NCBI RefSeq assembly: GCF_021698855.1
Contig: NZ_WWFA01000004.1
Location: 1-44,594, forward strand
DNA: 44,594 nucleotides
Reading direction: 5' to 3'
Origin: Lactobacillus sp. S2-2
Lineage (GTDB): Bacteria; Bacillota; Bacilli; Lactobacillales; Lactobacillaceae
Made by a program: the position numbers and the translations under genes. Under the pieces are notes generated by a model. That model saw nothing but the letters and a program-made list of their open reading frames with translations, was not told the DNA's origin and searched no databases. Shown here piece after piece: positions 19,066 through 27,948 of the stretch. How positions within the stretch are numbered: the first letter of the stretch is position 1; every line of letters starts with the position of its first letter.

Positions 19066-19153
19066 GATTAAAAATAAAAAAATATATTATTTCATAATAC
19101 TTATATGATAATATTATTTATGTGACAATTTTAAGCCAACAGGAGTATTGAGC

Positions 19154-19834
19154 ATGACAATATTTAAAAGTACTTCAATCGAAGAAGCTACTAAACAAGG
19201 AATCGAAACTTTAGGTTTATCTCGTGAAAACGTTGAAATAAATATAGTTCAAAATCCAACAAAGGGATTTTTAGGATTATTTAAAAAACCAGCAATCGTA
19301 GAAATAATAAAAAAAGAGCAACATAACGAAAAAAAAGTAACCGAAGTTAATGAAAAATTAATTAAAAGTAATCGTGATAAAAAAGAAGAAAGTGTTTCTG
19401 ATTTAGTTGAATACTTGGAATCAATTATTCAAGAATTAGGAATTAACGCAAAATCTGAAGTTAAATTTATTAATAATAAGCATGTTTATATTAATTTTAG
19501 AGCCGATAAAGAAGGCTTATTAATTGGAAAACATGGTCGAACAATTAATTCATTACAAGATTTAAGTTTAATTTATCTAAATAATTTAGGAATTAATCAT
19601 TTGAATATTGAATTAGATACCGCTAATTATCGTTCAAAAAGAAAAGATGTTTTAGAAAACTTAGCTCGTAAAACAGCTCGAAATGTAATGGCAACTGGAA
19701 AACCAATTTATTTAGATCCAATGCCATCTTTTGAAAGAAAGATAATTCATTCAGCCCTTGAAAACAGTGAATATGTAATGACTTATTCAACTGGTTTAGA
19801 ACAAAGAAGATCAATCATAATCGCTCCTAAATAA
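19154..19834 (+). CDS. khpB: RNA-binding protein KhpB (Jag/EloR)
   Basis: The protein has 226 residues. It consists of an N-terminal Jag domain (ATKQGIETLGLSRENVEINIVQNPTKGFLGLF), a charged linker, a KH domain with LLIGKHGRTINSLQ, and a C-terminal R3H domain with the RxxxH core in PSFERKIIHSAL. KhpB with KhpA binds RNA and affects cell elongation in related bacteria. I choose the ATG at 19154, with AGGAG 8 nt upstream, over the in-frame TTG at 19148. The position next to yidC is conserved, but here a strong terminator separates the two. Confidence 0.94.
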   Translation: MTIFKSTSIEEATKQGIETLGLSRENVEINIVQNPTKGFLGLFKKPAIVEIIKKEQHNEKKVTEVNEKLIKSNRDKKEESVSDLVEYLESIIQELGINAKSEVKFINNKHVYINFRADKEGLLIGKHGRTINSLQDLSLIYLNNLGINHLNIELDTANYRSKRKDVLENLARKTARNVMATGKPIYLDPMPSFERKIIHSALENSEYVMTYSTGLEQRRSIIIAPK

Positions 19835-19862
19835 AGCTTAAAATTTAGTAAGCTTATTTTTG
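19834..19862 (+). terminator. Terminator after khpB
   Basis: AAGCTTA (19834-19840) pairs with TAAGCTT (19849-19855), followed by ATTTTTG. It is shorter and weaker than the yidC terminator. Confidence 0.6.
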
Positions 19863-19873
19863 TGTGTCTAAAT

Positions 19874-19902
19874 TTGACTTTTATTTAGTTAGCGTATATT
19901 AT
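19874..19902 (+). promoter_or_regulatory. Promoter in front of the mnmE leader
   Basis: TTGACT (19874-19879), a 17-bp spacer and TATTAT (19897-19902) are close to consensus. The transcript would start near 19909 and reach the hairpin at 19930-19974 after a few bases. Confidence 0.6.
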
Positions 19903-19908
19903 GAAAAC

Positions 19909-19976
19909 AAATAAATTGATGAAGTAGTGAAAGTGCTTTGTCCATGCGCATACGCATGGAGTGGCACTTTTTTTGT
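19909..19976 (+). ncRNA. Short terminated leader RNA upstream of mnmE (attenuator or small RNA)
   Basis: Between a good promoter and the mnmE start lies a compact hairpin. The outer stem is AAAGTGC/GCACTTT, an asymmetric internal loop follows, and the inner perfect stem is TCCATGCG-CATA-CGCATGGA. A T7 tract comes next. It has the form of an intrinsic terminator about 65 nt after the predicted transcript start, so it either makes a small RNA or conditions read-through into mnmE. Its family is not recognised. Confidence 0.5.
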
Positions 19977-20006
19977 GCAATTAATGAAGTGAAAGGAAGA
20001 AGTAAA

Positions 20007-21404
20007 ATGCCATTAGTAACAACGGATTATGATACAATTTCAGCCGTTTCAACTCCAGCAGGTGAGGGTGGAATTTCAATTATTCGAATTAGCGGATCTG
20101 AATCATTAAAGGTTATTAGTAAGATGTTCCAAGGAACAGATTTGAATAAAGTAGCTAGTCATACAATTAATTATGGACATATTATTGATAACTTTAATGA
20201 TGATAATCAAATTGATGAAGTAATGGTTTCAGTTATGAAAGCGCCTAAAACTTATACTAAAGAAGATATTATCGAAATTAATTGTCATGGAGGAATTGTA
20301 GCAACAAATGAAATTCTACAATTAACTTTCAGAAATGGTGCTAGAATGGCTGAACCAGGTGAATTTACCAAACGAGCTTTTCTAAATGGTCGAATTGATT
20401 TATCACAGTCAGAAGCCGTAATGGATTTAATTCAAGCCAAAACCGATCAATCAATGAAAGCTGCTTTAAATCAATTAGATGGAAATCTTTCTCATTTAAT
20501 TGGAAATTTAAGACAATCAATTCTAGATGTTTTAGCACAAGTTGAAGTTAATATCGATTATCCAGAATATGATGATGTCGAAGAACTAACCTCTAAATTA
20601 TTAGTTGAAAAAGCAAAAGAATTACAGCAGCATATTTCTCAATTATTAAAAACTGCTAAACAAGGTAAAATTTTAAGAGATGGATTAGATACTGCAATTG
20701 TTGGAAGACCTAATGTTGGGAAATCTAGTTTATTAAATCGTCTTTTACATGAAGAAAAGGCAATTGTAACTGATGTTCCAGGAACTACCCGTGACGTATT
20801 AGATGAGTACGTTAATGTGTCTGGGGTTCCGCTTCATTTAGTTGATACTGCAGGAATTAGAGATACAGAAGATAAAGTTGAAAAAATTGGAGTTGATCGT
20901 TCAAGGGATGCAATCAAAAAAGCTGATTTAGTTTTATTAGTTTTAAATTCCAATGAACAATTAACTAATGAAGATCGTGAATTAATTGAATTAACTAATA
21001 ATATCAACCGAATCATTATTTTAAACAAAACTGATTTATCAACTAATCTTGATGAAGATGAATTGAAACAATTAACTAATAATCAAAATATAATTAAAAC
21101 TTCAGCAATTGAAAGTGATGGAATGGATCCATTAGAAAAAATCATTGCTAAAATGTTTTTTGATGAAGGAATTGATAATTCAAAAAATGATGTAATGGTA
21201 ACTAATGCACGTCATATTGGTTTATTAGAGCAATCTTATGATGCTTTAAATGATGTTATCTCAGGAATTGAAAATGGATTACCAGTTGATTTAGTTCAAA
21301 TTGATATGACCAGAGCTTGGGATTTATTAGGTGAAATAACAGGTGAAAGCTACAATGGAGAATTATTAGATCAATTATTTAGTCAATTTTGTTTAGGTAA
21401 ATAA
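20007..21404 (+). CDS. mnmE: tRNA modification GTPase MnmE
   Basis: This 465-residue GTPase works with MnmG to build 5-carboxymethylaminomethyl (or taurine-free cmnm) groups on U34 of certain tRNAs. A tetrahydrofolate-binding N-domain ([22 protein letters not shown]) is followed by a helical domain. The inserted G domain has G1 [12 protein letters not shown] near residue 233, G3 DTAG and G4 NKTD. The C-terminus has the essential FCLGK cysteine motif. I choose the ATG at 20007 ([10 protein letters not shown]), with GGAAG upstream. The open frame reaches back to a TTG at 19938 inside the leader hairpin, which is not a credible start. It is followed by mnmG across a parS site. Confidence 0.97.
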   Translation: MPLVTTDYDTISAVSTPAGEGGISIIRISGSESLKVISKMFQGTDLNKVASHTINYGHIIDNFNDDNQIDEVMVSVMKAPKTYTKEDIIEINCHGGIVATNEILQLTFRNGARMAEPGEFTKRAFLNGRIDLSQSEAVMDLIQAKTDQSMKAALNQLDGNLSHLIGNLRQSILDVLAQVEVNIDYPEYDDVEELTSKLLVEKAKELQQHISQLLKTAKQGKILRDGLDTAIVGRPNVGKSSLLNRLLHEEKAIVTDVPGTTRDVLDEYVNVSGVPLHLVDTAGIRDTEDKVEKIGVDRSRDAIKKADLVLLVLNSNEQLTNEDRELIELTNNINRIIILNKTDLSTNLDEDELKQLTNNQNIIKTSAIESDGMDPLEKIIAKMFFDEGIDNSKNDVMVTNARHIGLLEQSYDALNDVISGIENGLPVDLVQIDMTRAWDLLGEITGESYNGELLDQLFSQFCLGK

Positions 21405-21406
21405 AA

Positions 21407-21422
21407 TGTTTCACGTGAAACA
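21407..21422. other. parS: parS site (ParB-binding), perfect 16-mer, between mnmE and mnmG
   Basis: TGTTTCACGTGAAACA matches the Bacillus parS consensus exactly and is the core of a 20-bp perfect palindrome (21405-21424). It lies 4 kb right of the origin, where ParB/Spo0J would load and recruit SMC. Confidence 0.93.
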
Positions 21423-21442
21423 TTTGCAAGGAGGAAGTATTT

Positions 21443-23371
21443 TTGCTTAAAACTAATGTACAAGAAGTTAAACAATATTATGATGCTGGAAATTATGATG
21501 TAGTTGTTGTTGGTGCAGGACATGCTGGAAGTGAAGCAGCTTTAGCAGCAGCACGTATGGGACAAAAGACATTACTAATGACCATTAATTTAGACATGGT
21601 TGCTTTTATGCCATGTAACCCATCTGTTGGAGGTCCAGCTAAGGGAACGGTTGTTAGAGAAATCGATGCTTTAGGTGGTGAAATGGGTCGAAACATTGAT
21701 AAAACTTATATTCAAATGAGAATGTTGAATACTGGTAAAGGACCTGCAGTTCGTGCTTTGAGAGCACAAGCTGATAAGCATGCTTATCATCGTTCAATGA
21801 AAAGTACTTTAGAAAATGAACCTAATTTAACTTTACGTCAAGGAATTGTGGAACAGTTAATAGTTGAAGATGGAAAATGTGTTGGAGTAATTTCAAATGC
21901 TGGAGCTAAATATAGTGCTAATTCAGTTGTAATTGCTGCTGGTACTGCTTCAAGAGGTAAGATAATTATTGGTGAATTAATGTATTCTTCAGGTCCAAAT
22001 AATTCACTTCCATCAGAAAAATTATCAGAAAACTTAGCTGATTTAGGTTTTGATTTGAAACGATTTAAGACTGGAACTCCTCCACGAGTTAATGGAAAAA
22101 CAATTAATTATTCAAAGGCAGAGGAACAACCTGGAGATGAAGCACCTAATCATTTTAGTTATGAATCTGATGACAATGATTATTTAGCTGTTAAAGATCA
22201 AATTTCTTGTTGGTTAACTTACACAAATGAAAAAACTCATGAAATTATTCAAGAAAACTTATCAAGGGCACCAATGTTTACTGGTGTAATTGAAGGAGTT
22301 GGACCACGTTACTGTCCATCTATTGAAGATAAAATTGTCCGTTTTGCAGATAAAAGTCGTCACCAATTATTCTTAGAACCAGAAGGTAGAGATACTGAAG
22401 AATGGTATGTTCAAGGACTTTCTACTTCAATGCCTGAAGAAGTTCAACAATCAATGGTTCATTCAATTGCTGGTTTAGAAGATGCTAAAATGATGCGCCC
22501 AGGATATGCAATTGAATATGATGTGGTTGCTCCATATCAATTAAAACCAACTTTGGAAACTAAATTAATTGAAGGATTATATACTGCTGGTCAAACAAAT
22601 GGAACTTCTGGTTATGAAGAAGCTGCTGGACAAGGATTGATTGCTGGAATTAATGCAGCTTTGAAAAATCAAGGTAAAGAACCATTAGTTTTAAACCGTG
22701 ATGAAGCATATATTGGTGTTTTAATTGATGATTTAGTTACTAAGGGAACTAATGAACCATATCGTTTATTAACTTCTAGAGCTGAATATCGTCTTTTATT
22801 AAGAAATGATAATGCTGATTTTCGTTTAACTGAAAAAGGTTATGAATTAGGTTTGATTTCAGAAGAACGTTTTAATAAATTTAAGACAAAACAAAAACGT
22901 GTAGTTGAAGAATTAGACCGATTAAATTCAATTAGAATTAAACCTGGTGATCAAATCAACCAATTTATCGCTGACCATGGTGATAAGCCATTACAAGATG
23001 GAGTAATTGCAGCTAACTTCTTAAGAAGACCATATGTTAATTACAAGACATTAATGGATTATATTCCAGCAACTGATGAACCATTGGACAGTAGAGTGAT
23101 TGAACAATTAGAAATCAGAACTAAATATGCGGGATATATCCAAAAAGAAGAAGCTAAAGTTGAAAGAATGAAGAAAATGGAATCAAAGAAAATTCCAGAA
23201 AAAATTGATTATGATGCAATTGATGGACTAGCAACTGAAGCACATCAAAAGCTAAAACAAATTCAACCAAGAACAATTGCTCAAGCTTCAAGAATTAGTG
23301 GAGTTAATCCTTCTGATATTGCAATCTTGTCTGTTTATGTTCAACAAGGTAAAATAGCTAAAACTGAATAA
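21443..23371 (+). CDS. mnmG: tRNA uridine-5-carboxymethylaminomethyl modification enzyme MnmG
   Basis: This 642-residue FAD-dependent partner of MnmE is involved in wobble-uridine modification. The N-terminal FAD-binding Rossmann motif [16 protein letters not shown] spans residues 21-36. [24 protein letters not shown] and the [17 protein letters not shown] signature follow. The C-terminal helical domain (REVE-like [13 protein letters not shown]) ends in the part that binds tRNA and MnmE. Translation starts at TTG 21443, with AAGGAGG 8 nt upstream. A terminator directly follows, and the usual downstream rsmG-noc-parA-parB genes are absent. Confidence 0.97.
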   Translation: MLKTNVQEVKQYYDAGNYDVVVVGAGHAGSEAALAAARMGQKTLLMTINLDMVAFMPCNPSVGGPAKGTVVREIDALGGEMGRNIDKTYIQMRMLNTGKGPAVRALRAQADKHAYHRSMKSTLENEPNLTLRQGIVEQLIVEDGKCVGVISNAGAKYSANSVVIAAGTASRGKIIIGELMYSSGPNNSLPSEKLSENLADLGFDLKRFKTGTPPRVNGKTINYSKAEEQPGDEAPNHFSYESDDNDYLAVKDQISCWLTYTNEKTHEIIQENLSRAPMFTGVIEGVGPRYCPSIEDKIVRFADKSRHQLFLEPEGRDTEEWYVQGLSTSMPEEVQQSMVHSIAGLEDAKMMRPGYAIEYDVVAPYQLKPTLETKLIEGLYTAGQTNGTSGYEEAAGQGLIAGINAALKNQGKEPLVLNRDEAYIGVLIDDLVTKGTNEPYRLLTSRAEYRLLLRNDNADFRLTEKGYELGLISEERFNKFKTKQKRVVEELDRLNSIRIKPGDQINQFIADHGDKPLQDGVIAANFLRRPYVNYKTLMDYIPATDEPLDSRVIEQLEIRTKYAGYIQKEEAKVERMKKMESKKIPEKIDYDAIDGLATEAHQKLKQIQPRTIAQASRISGVNPSDIAILSVYVQQGKIAKTE

Positions 23372-23373
23372 TT

Positions 23374-23406
23374 AAAAAACACATAATTTTTATTATGTGT
23401 TTTTTA
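23374..23406 (+). terminator. Terminator after mnmG
   Basis: A 14-bp inverted repeat (23374-23387 with 23392-23405) has a T4 loop and ends in a T6 run. Confidence 0.88.
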
Positions 23407-23422
23407 TAAAGGAGATATTATT

Positions 23423-24142
23423 ATGAAACCAGTTATTGGACTTTCTGCAAGTCATATTGAAAAATCAACCAGTCAATTTGGAAATCGTTATGTGGATTAT
23501 ATTCAAAAAGATTATGTAAAAGCCTTAGAAAAATTAGGAGCATTAGTTATTATCTTACCAGTAACCAATCCATCTGCTGCAAATGAGTATGCTCAAAAAA
23601 TTGATGGATTAGTGCTTGCTGGTGGAGACGATGTCAGTCCATTGCTATATCAAGAAGATCCAATTAAAGAAAATGGATCTAATAGTATTGCTCGTGATAA
23701 CTTTGAAAAAGCAATGATTGAATCAATGAAGCAGCAAAGCAAACCTATTTTAGGAGTTTGTCGAGGATTGCAAATTATTAACGCAACATTAGGTGGAGCG
23801 AATTATCAAGATATTAATTCACAGTATAAAAATGTATTAGGACATAATCAGTATCCGACTGAATGGAGTACACTTACACATTCAATTAAAGTTAATGAAG
23901 ATTCATTTTTGAGTAAAGCCTGGGGTACAGAAGGATTAGTAAATAGCTTTCATCATCAAGCAGTTAAAAGAATTGCTGATGGATTTGAGGCAACTGCTTT
24001 TGCATCAGACCAAATTATTGAAGCAATTGAAAATAAAAAATATAATATTTATGGAGTTCAATTTCACCCAGAGATGTTATTTGACACAAATCAACATGCC
24101 AAACAATTATTTCGAAATTTCGTTGAAATTGTAAAAAAATAA
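23423..24142 (+). CDS. Class I glutamine-amidotransferase-like hydrolase (gamma-glutamyl-GABA hydrolase/PuuD family)
   Basis: The protein has 239 residues. The nucleophile elbow GVCRGLQIIN carries C113, and QFHPEM carries H215 and E217, completing a Cys-His-Glu triad. The oxyanion glycine region is LVLAGGDDVSP. This is the peptidase C26 family, whose characterised members hydrolyse gamma-glutamyl bonds such as gamma-glutamyl-GABA. The true substrate here is unknown, and no putrescine-pathway genes accompany it. The start has AAAGGAGA upstream. An esterase gene follows after 16 nt, so the two are probably co-transcribed. Confidence 0.88.
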   Translation: MKPVIGLSASHIEKSTSQFGNRYVDYIQKDYVKALEKLGALVIILPVTNPSAANEYAQKIDGLVLAGGDDVSPLLYQEDPIKENGSNSIARDNFEKAMIESMKQQSKPILGVCRGLQIINATLGGANYQDINSQYKNVLGHNQYPTEWSTLTHSIKVNEDSFLSKAWGTEGLVNSFHHQAVKRIADGFEATAFASDQIIEAIENKKYNIYGVQFHPEMLFDTNQHAKQLFRNFVEIVKK

Positions 24143-24158
24143 TTGAAAGGAAATTTTT

Positions 24159-25043
24159 ATGAAATTTATTGAAAGAGATCAAAAGTTTGTACCAGCAGAT
24201 ACTGATTGGATTAATAATAAGTGGATTGATGTTAGCTATGCTGATGGTAAAAGAAGAAAGATGGATATTTATTTACCTAATGAAGATAAAGAACAATTTC
24301 CAGTGATTATTGATATCTTTGGTGGTGGGATGTACTTTGGCCAAAAAAGTTCATTTAAACTACAAGGGGCTTTAGAACTATTAAAAAAAGGTTATGCAGT
24401 TGTTAGTCCAAATTATTCATTATCACATCAAGCAGATTTTCCTACTCCAATTTATGAAATTAAGGCAGCTATTCGTTACATAAAAGCACATGCTAAAGAT
24501 TTTAAAATTAATCCTAAACAAGTGTTCTTAATGGGAGAATCATCAGGAGCTCAATTAGCAATGCTTACTGCTGCTTCGATTGGATCTAATCAATTAAATG
24601 GTGAACTTGGAGATTATTTTGATCAAGATTTAGAAATCAAGGGTGTAATAGCTTCTTATGGACCATATAATTTAAAAGAAATGCCATTTCAATTTAAAGC
24701 TTTAGGACAAGAACCACGTTTTACTGAAACTGGGGCTTCAGATTCATTTGAAGGGGTAATGTTAAAAAATAATCGACCAATCGATGTTCCTGAATTAAAT
24801 GATGCATGTAATCCAGCTAGCTATTTAACTGATAAAATGGTTCCAGTATTGTTTTATGCAGGATTAGACGATCATGTAGCTCCTTACGTACAAACGGTTA
24901 ACTTGGCTACTCAAGTTATGGAAAAAATTGGTGAACAAAACGTTCAAGTTCATTTAGTTGCAGGAGCTGATCATGGACCAAAAGCTTTCTTAAGTGATTC
25001 AATTTATCAAGAAAAAGACGAATTTATGAGAAAACTTATTTAA
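24159..25043 (+). CDS. Alpha/beta-hydrolase fold esterase
   Basis: This 294-residue cytoplasmic serine hydrolase resembles carboxylesterase or acyl-peptide-type enzymes (BD-FAE/HSL-like group). The nucleophile is S128 in GESSGAQ. The probable acid is D237 or D238 (AGLDDHVAP) and the base is H272 (GADHGPK). The oxyanion segment is FGGGMYF, in place of the more usual HGGG. There is no signal peptide. It is in a probable operon with the C26 hydrolase upstream. The substrate cannot be told from sequence. Confidence 0.85.
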   Translation: MKFIERDQKFVPADTDWINNKWIDVSYADGKRRKMDIYLPNEDKEQFPVIIDIFGGGMYFGQKSSFKLQGALELLKKGYAVVSPNYSLSHQADFPTPIYEIKAAIRYIKAHAKDFKINPKQVFLMGESSGAQLAMLTAASIGSNQLNGELGDYFDQDLEIKGVIASYGPYNLKEMPFQFKALGQEPRFTETGASDSFEGVMLKNNRPIDVPELNDACNPASYLTDKMVPVLFYAGLDDHVAPYVQTVNLATQVMEKIGEQNVQVHLVAGADHGPKAFLSDSIYQEKDEFMRKLI

Positions 25044-25118
25044 AGCAAAAAGCACTTATTAAAAGCCTTTTTTCATGGTAAAATAAAAGTAACTTAGTAA
25101 GGTAGGGGTAAATTCACC

Positions 25119-25727
25119 ATGAAAATTATACGAGAAATACTAAGCTGGATAATTCCAATTGTAATCGGAATTATCGTAGCTTTATTGATTCATAGATACT
25201 TATTTATGTTTGCTAAAACTGATGGACCTTCAATGGAGCCGAACTTACAAGATGGTGAAAGAGTTGTTGTTTTACGACAGTCAAAGATTAAACATTTAAG
25301 TGTGATTGTGTTTGATGCACATGGATTAGATCCAGATGCAAAACCTAAATCAGATTATGTAAAAAGAGTTATTGGATTACCAGGAGATACTGTTACTTTT
25401 AATCGTAGTGAAGGTAATATTTATGTTAATAATCAAAAGGTTAATCAAAACTTTATAAGTAATTCTGAAAGAATGAACGGATCTGATTACTTTGATATTG
25501 ATAAGAATTGGGATTTAAAATCATTATCAAGAAATTGGACAAGAAATACTAATTCAGTTCGAGTACCAAAGGGAGAATATTTCGTATTGGGAGATCACCG
25601 AAGTGTATCAAATGATGGTCGATACTGGGGATATGTTCCTAAGAGTCATATAAAAGGTGTTGTTAAGGCATTCCCTTGGAGTACAACTAAAGAAACGAGA
25701 AACAATATTAATAATTTAAGTTATTAA
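25119..25727 (+). CDS. lepB: Signal peptidase I, copy 1
   Basis: This 202-residue membrane serine protease cleaves signal peptides of secreted proteins. It has one N-terminal membrane helix (IPIVIGIIVALLIHRYLFMF). The catalytic Ser38 lies in DGPSMEPNL and Lys82 in DYVKRVIGLPGDTV. The box GDHRSVSNDGRYWG lies near the C-terminus. It is clearly paralogous to the next gene, with the same length and the same Ser and Lys positions. It is followed by a terminator whose T-tract runs into a parS-like site. Confidence 0.95.
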   Translation: MKIIREILSWIIPIVIGIIVALLIHRYLFMFAKTDGPSMEPNLQDGERVVVLRQSKIKHLSVIVFDAHGLDPDAKPKSDYVKRVIGLPGDTVTFNRSEGNIYVNNQKVNQNFISNSERMNGSDYFDIDKNWDLKSLSRNWTRNTNSVRVPKGEYFVLGDHRSVSNDGRYWGYVPKSHIKGVVKAFPWSTTKETRNNINNLSY

Positions 25728-25752
25728 GAGATGAACTTTCATCTCTTTTTTT
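25727..25752 (+). terminator. Terminator after lepB copy 1, abutting a parS-like site
   Basis: AGAGATGAA pairs with TTCATCTCT (25727-25746), followed by a T-run. The parS-like sequence starts at the end of the T-tract. Confidence 0.88.
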
Positions 25753-25767
25753 GTTTCATGTGAAACA
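25752..25767. other. parS: parS-like site with one mismatch
   Basis: TGTTTCATGTGAAACA differs from the perfect parS only at position 8 (C to T). Similar one-mismatch sites bind ParB in Bacillus. Confidence 0.75.
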
Positions 25768-25860
25768 TTGATACCTTATAAATTTATTAAATTAGGATTT
25801 ATAAGTATAACTGTTTAAAAAAATAATGTTACGATAATTGTAATAATGTAGAAAGAATGG

Positions 25861-26469
25861 TTGAATAAAATGAAATTTATTAAAAATAATGTTTTACCAG
25901 TCGTGATTGGGATCATTTTGGCTTTATTAATCAAACAATATGTTTTTACTTTTGCAACAACACGGGGAACGTCAATGGAACCAAACTTACAAGATGGTCA
26001 ATGGACAGCTGTTTTTAAAACTTTTAAAGTTAAACACTTAAGTCCGATTGTGTTTGATGCATATAAATTAGATCCGCAAGCTAGTAAAGGTGATAGTTAT
26101 GTAAAAAGGGTAATTGGATTGCCGGGAGACACAGTTTCGTTTAAAGAAAATAGCGGAACAATTTATGTAAATGGTAAAAAAATTAATCAAAGTTTTATTA
26201 GTCAAGATGAAAAGACTGAAGGAACTCAAAAAGAAAATGATGTTGGAAATTGGGATTTGAAATCATTATCTAAGTCTTGGCCAAAAAATAAAAATTCAAT
26301 CAAAGTACCAAAAGGTCAATATTTTGTTTTAGGAGATCACCGAAGTGTATCGGATGATAGTCGATACTGGGGATTTGTTCCCAAAAGTCATGTCACAGGT
26401 GTAGTTAAAGCACTTCCATGGAGTCAAACAAAGCAAAGAAGAATGAATATTAATAGTCTAGGTTATTAA
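25861..26469 (+). CDS. lepB: Signal peptidase I, copy 2
   Basis: This second 202-residue type I signal peptidase has the same architecture as its upstream neighbour: a membrane helix at about residues 11-30, catalytic Ser38 (RGTSMEPNL) and Lys82 (SYVKRVIGLPGD), and GDHRSVSDDSRYWG. The start is ambiguous. TTG 25861 keeps the exact length of copy 1 and has GAAAG 5 nt upstream. ATG 25870 is three codons later with poorer spacing. Two signal peptidases could share the load of the large secreted proteins seen in this window, but that is inference. Confidence 0.93.
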   Translation: MNKMKFIKNNVLPVVIGIILALLIKQYVFTFATTRGTSMEPNLQDGQWTAVFKTFKVKHLSPIVFDAYKLDPQASKGDSYVKRVIGLPGDTVSFKENSGTIYVNGKKINQSFISQDEKTEGTQKENDVGNWDLKSLSKSWPKNKNSIKVPKGQYFVLGDHRSVSDDSRYWGFVPKSHVTGVVKALPWSQTKQRRMNINSLGY

Positions 26470-26470
26470 A

Positions 26471-26497
26471 AGAGATGGATTTTTCCATCTCTTTTTG
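26471..26497 (+). terminator. Terminator after lepB copy 2, overlapping parS
   Basis: AGAGATGGA pairs with TCCATCTCT (26471-26492) around a T4 loop. The following T5 tract supplies the first base of the parS site. Confidence 0.88.
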
Positions 26498-26511
26498 TTT
26501 CACGTGAAACA
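26496..26511. other. parS: parS site, perfect 16-mer, between lepB copy 2 and pepC
   Basis: TGTTTCACGTGAAACA is identical to the site between mnmE and mnmG. It begins in the T-tract of the preceding terminator. Confidence 0.93.
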
Positions 26512-26581
26512 TTTACAGTTGCCAAATGAATATAACAAGGATAGAATGCTAATAATATTTAAAAGAAAAGAGGAATGTTCA

Positions 26582-27907
26582 ATGGTCAAATTCAATCAAG
26601 CTTTATCAAATGAAGATATCAATAAAATGCATCAAGATTTAGAAAAGCAACCTAATGCTAATTTAATTAGTAGTGCAATTAGAAATAATGGATTACATAA
26701 AGTTGCCGAAAATGCTGATGTACCAGCAAAATTAAATCGAACTTTTAGTGTTGATTTAAAGACTGGAACTGTTTCAAATCAAAAAAGAAGTGGAAGATGT
26801 TGGATTTTCTCTTTAACAAATACTTTAAGACATCAGTTTGCAGAAAAATACCAACAAAAAAACTTTGAGTTATCACAAGGATATTTGTTCTTTTGGGATA
26901 AAATTGAAAGAGCAAATATGTTTTATGATCGTATGATTGCTAATGCTGATAAATCAAATTATGATCGTGATGTACAATACTATTTAACTTATCCAAATGA
27001 TGATGGTGGACAATGGGCAATGGCTGCTGGATTAGTTGAAAAATATGGAGTAGTTCCAAAAGCAGCTTATCCAGAGACAATCGTGACTGAAGATACTGGT
27101 GAATTTGAAGCTTTCTTAGCAAAAAAATTACGTCGTGATGCAATGAAATTGCGTGATCTTGTAAATGATGAAGCTTCAGATAATGAAATTGAGACAACTA
27201 AAGAAAAATTTCTTTCAGAAGTTTATCGAATTGTAGCCTATTCTTTTGGTGAACCTCCAGCAAAGTTTGATTTAGAATATCGTGATGATAAAGAGGGTTA
27301 TCATTTAGATCAAAATTTAACTCCAAAAGATTTTTATCAAAAATATTTTGATACTGATTTTGAGGATTATGTTGTTTTAAGTAATGCTCCAGATCGAGAT
27401 TATGATAAGTTATATGCACTTCCTAGTCAAAATAATATTGTTGGTGGGAAACAAATTCAATTTGTTAATGCACCAATGGATGTGTTAAAAGATGCTGCAA
27501 TTAAACAATTAAAAGACGGAACAAGCGTTTGGTTTGGGAATGACGTTATTCAACAAATGCATCGTCAAAAAGGAATTTTAGATAGTAATTTATATCGTCA
27601 AGCTGAATTGTTTGGATTAGATACTTCAATGAGTAAAGCAGAACGACTAAAATTTCATGAAGCTGAAGTTTCACATGCGATGACTTTGACTGGAGTAGAT
27701 TTAATTGATGGTAAATCTACTAAATGGAAAGTAGAAAACAGTTGGGGTGAAAAAGTTGGTGAAAAAGGTTACTTCATTATGTCAGATGAATGGATGAATG
27801 ATTTTGTTTATGAAGTAGTAGTTAATAAAAAATATGTTCCAAAAGAACAATTAGATGTTTTAAATCAAACACCAATTAAACTTGAAAATTATGATGCGTT
27901 AGCATAA
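26582..27907 (+). CDS. pepC: Aminopeptidase C (bleomycin-hydrolase family)
   Basis: This 441-residue cytoplasmic cysteine aminopeptidase of family C1B releases N-terminal residues from peptides during nitrogen supply in lactic acid bacteria. The catalytic Cys73 lies in KRSGRCWIFS, His365 in VSHAMTLTGVD and Asn386 in VENSWGE. I choose the ATG at 26582 (MVKFNQALS), with GAGG upstream. The open frame reaches back to a TTG at 26495 that lies within parS and is not a credible start. The length matches the family. Confidence 0.96.
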   Translation: MVKFNQALSNEDINKMHQDLEKQPNANLISSAIRNNGLHKVAENADVPAKLNRTFSVDLKTGTVSNQKRSGRCWIFSLTNTLRHQFAEKYQQKNFELSQGYLFFWDKIERANMFYDRMIANADKSNYDRDVQYYLTYPNDDGGQWAMAAGLVEKYGVVPKAAYPETIVTEDTGEFEAFLAKKLRRDAMKLRDLVNDEASDNEIETTKEKFLSEVYRIVAYSFGEPPAKFDLEYRDDKEGYHLDQNLTPKDFYQKYFDTDFEDYVVLSNAPDRDYDKLYALPSQNNIVGGKQIQFVNAPMDVLKDAAIKQLKDGTSVWFGNDVIQQMHRQKGILDSNLYRQAELFGLDTSMSKAERLKFHEAEVSHAMTLTGVDLIDGKSTKWKVENSWGEKVGEKGYFIMSDEWMNDFVYEVVVNKKYVPKEQLDVLNQTPIKLENYDALA

Positions 27908-27948
27908 AAAAATAACCGATAAAATTAAATTTATCGGTTATTTTTTTA
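27905..27948. terminator. Bidirectional terminator between pepC and the lipoprotein gene
   Basis: A 13-bp perfect inverted repeat (27911-27923 with 27930-27942) is flanked by A's and T's. It can serve both convergent genes. Confidence 0.88.

Noticed and set aside
19938-20006. N-terminal extension of MnmE starting at TTG 19938
   Set aside because: The extension is translated from the leader hairpin and has no ribosome-binding site. The family start is MPLV at 20007.
25044-25075. Terminator after the esterase gene
   Set aside because: Only a weak AAAAAG/CTTTTT pairing with a long loop is present, too poor to call.
26495-26581. N-terminal extension of PepC starting at TTG 26495
   Set aside because: It begins in the parS palindrome directly after a terminator. 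The ATG at 26582 has a ribosome-binding site and gives the family length.
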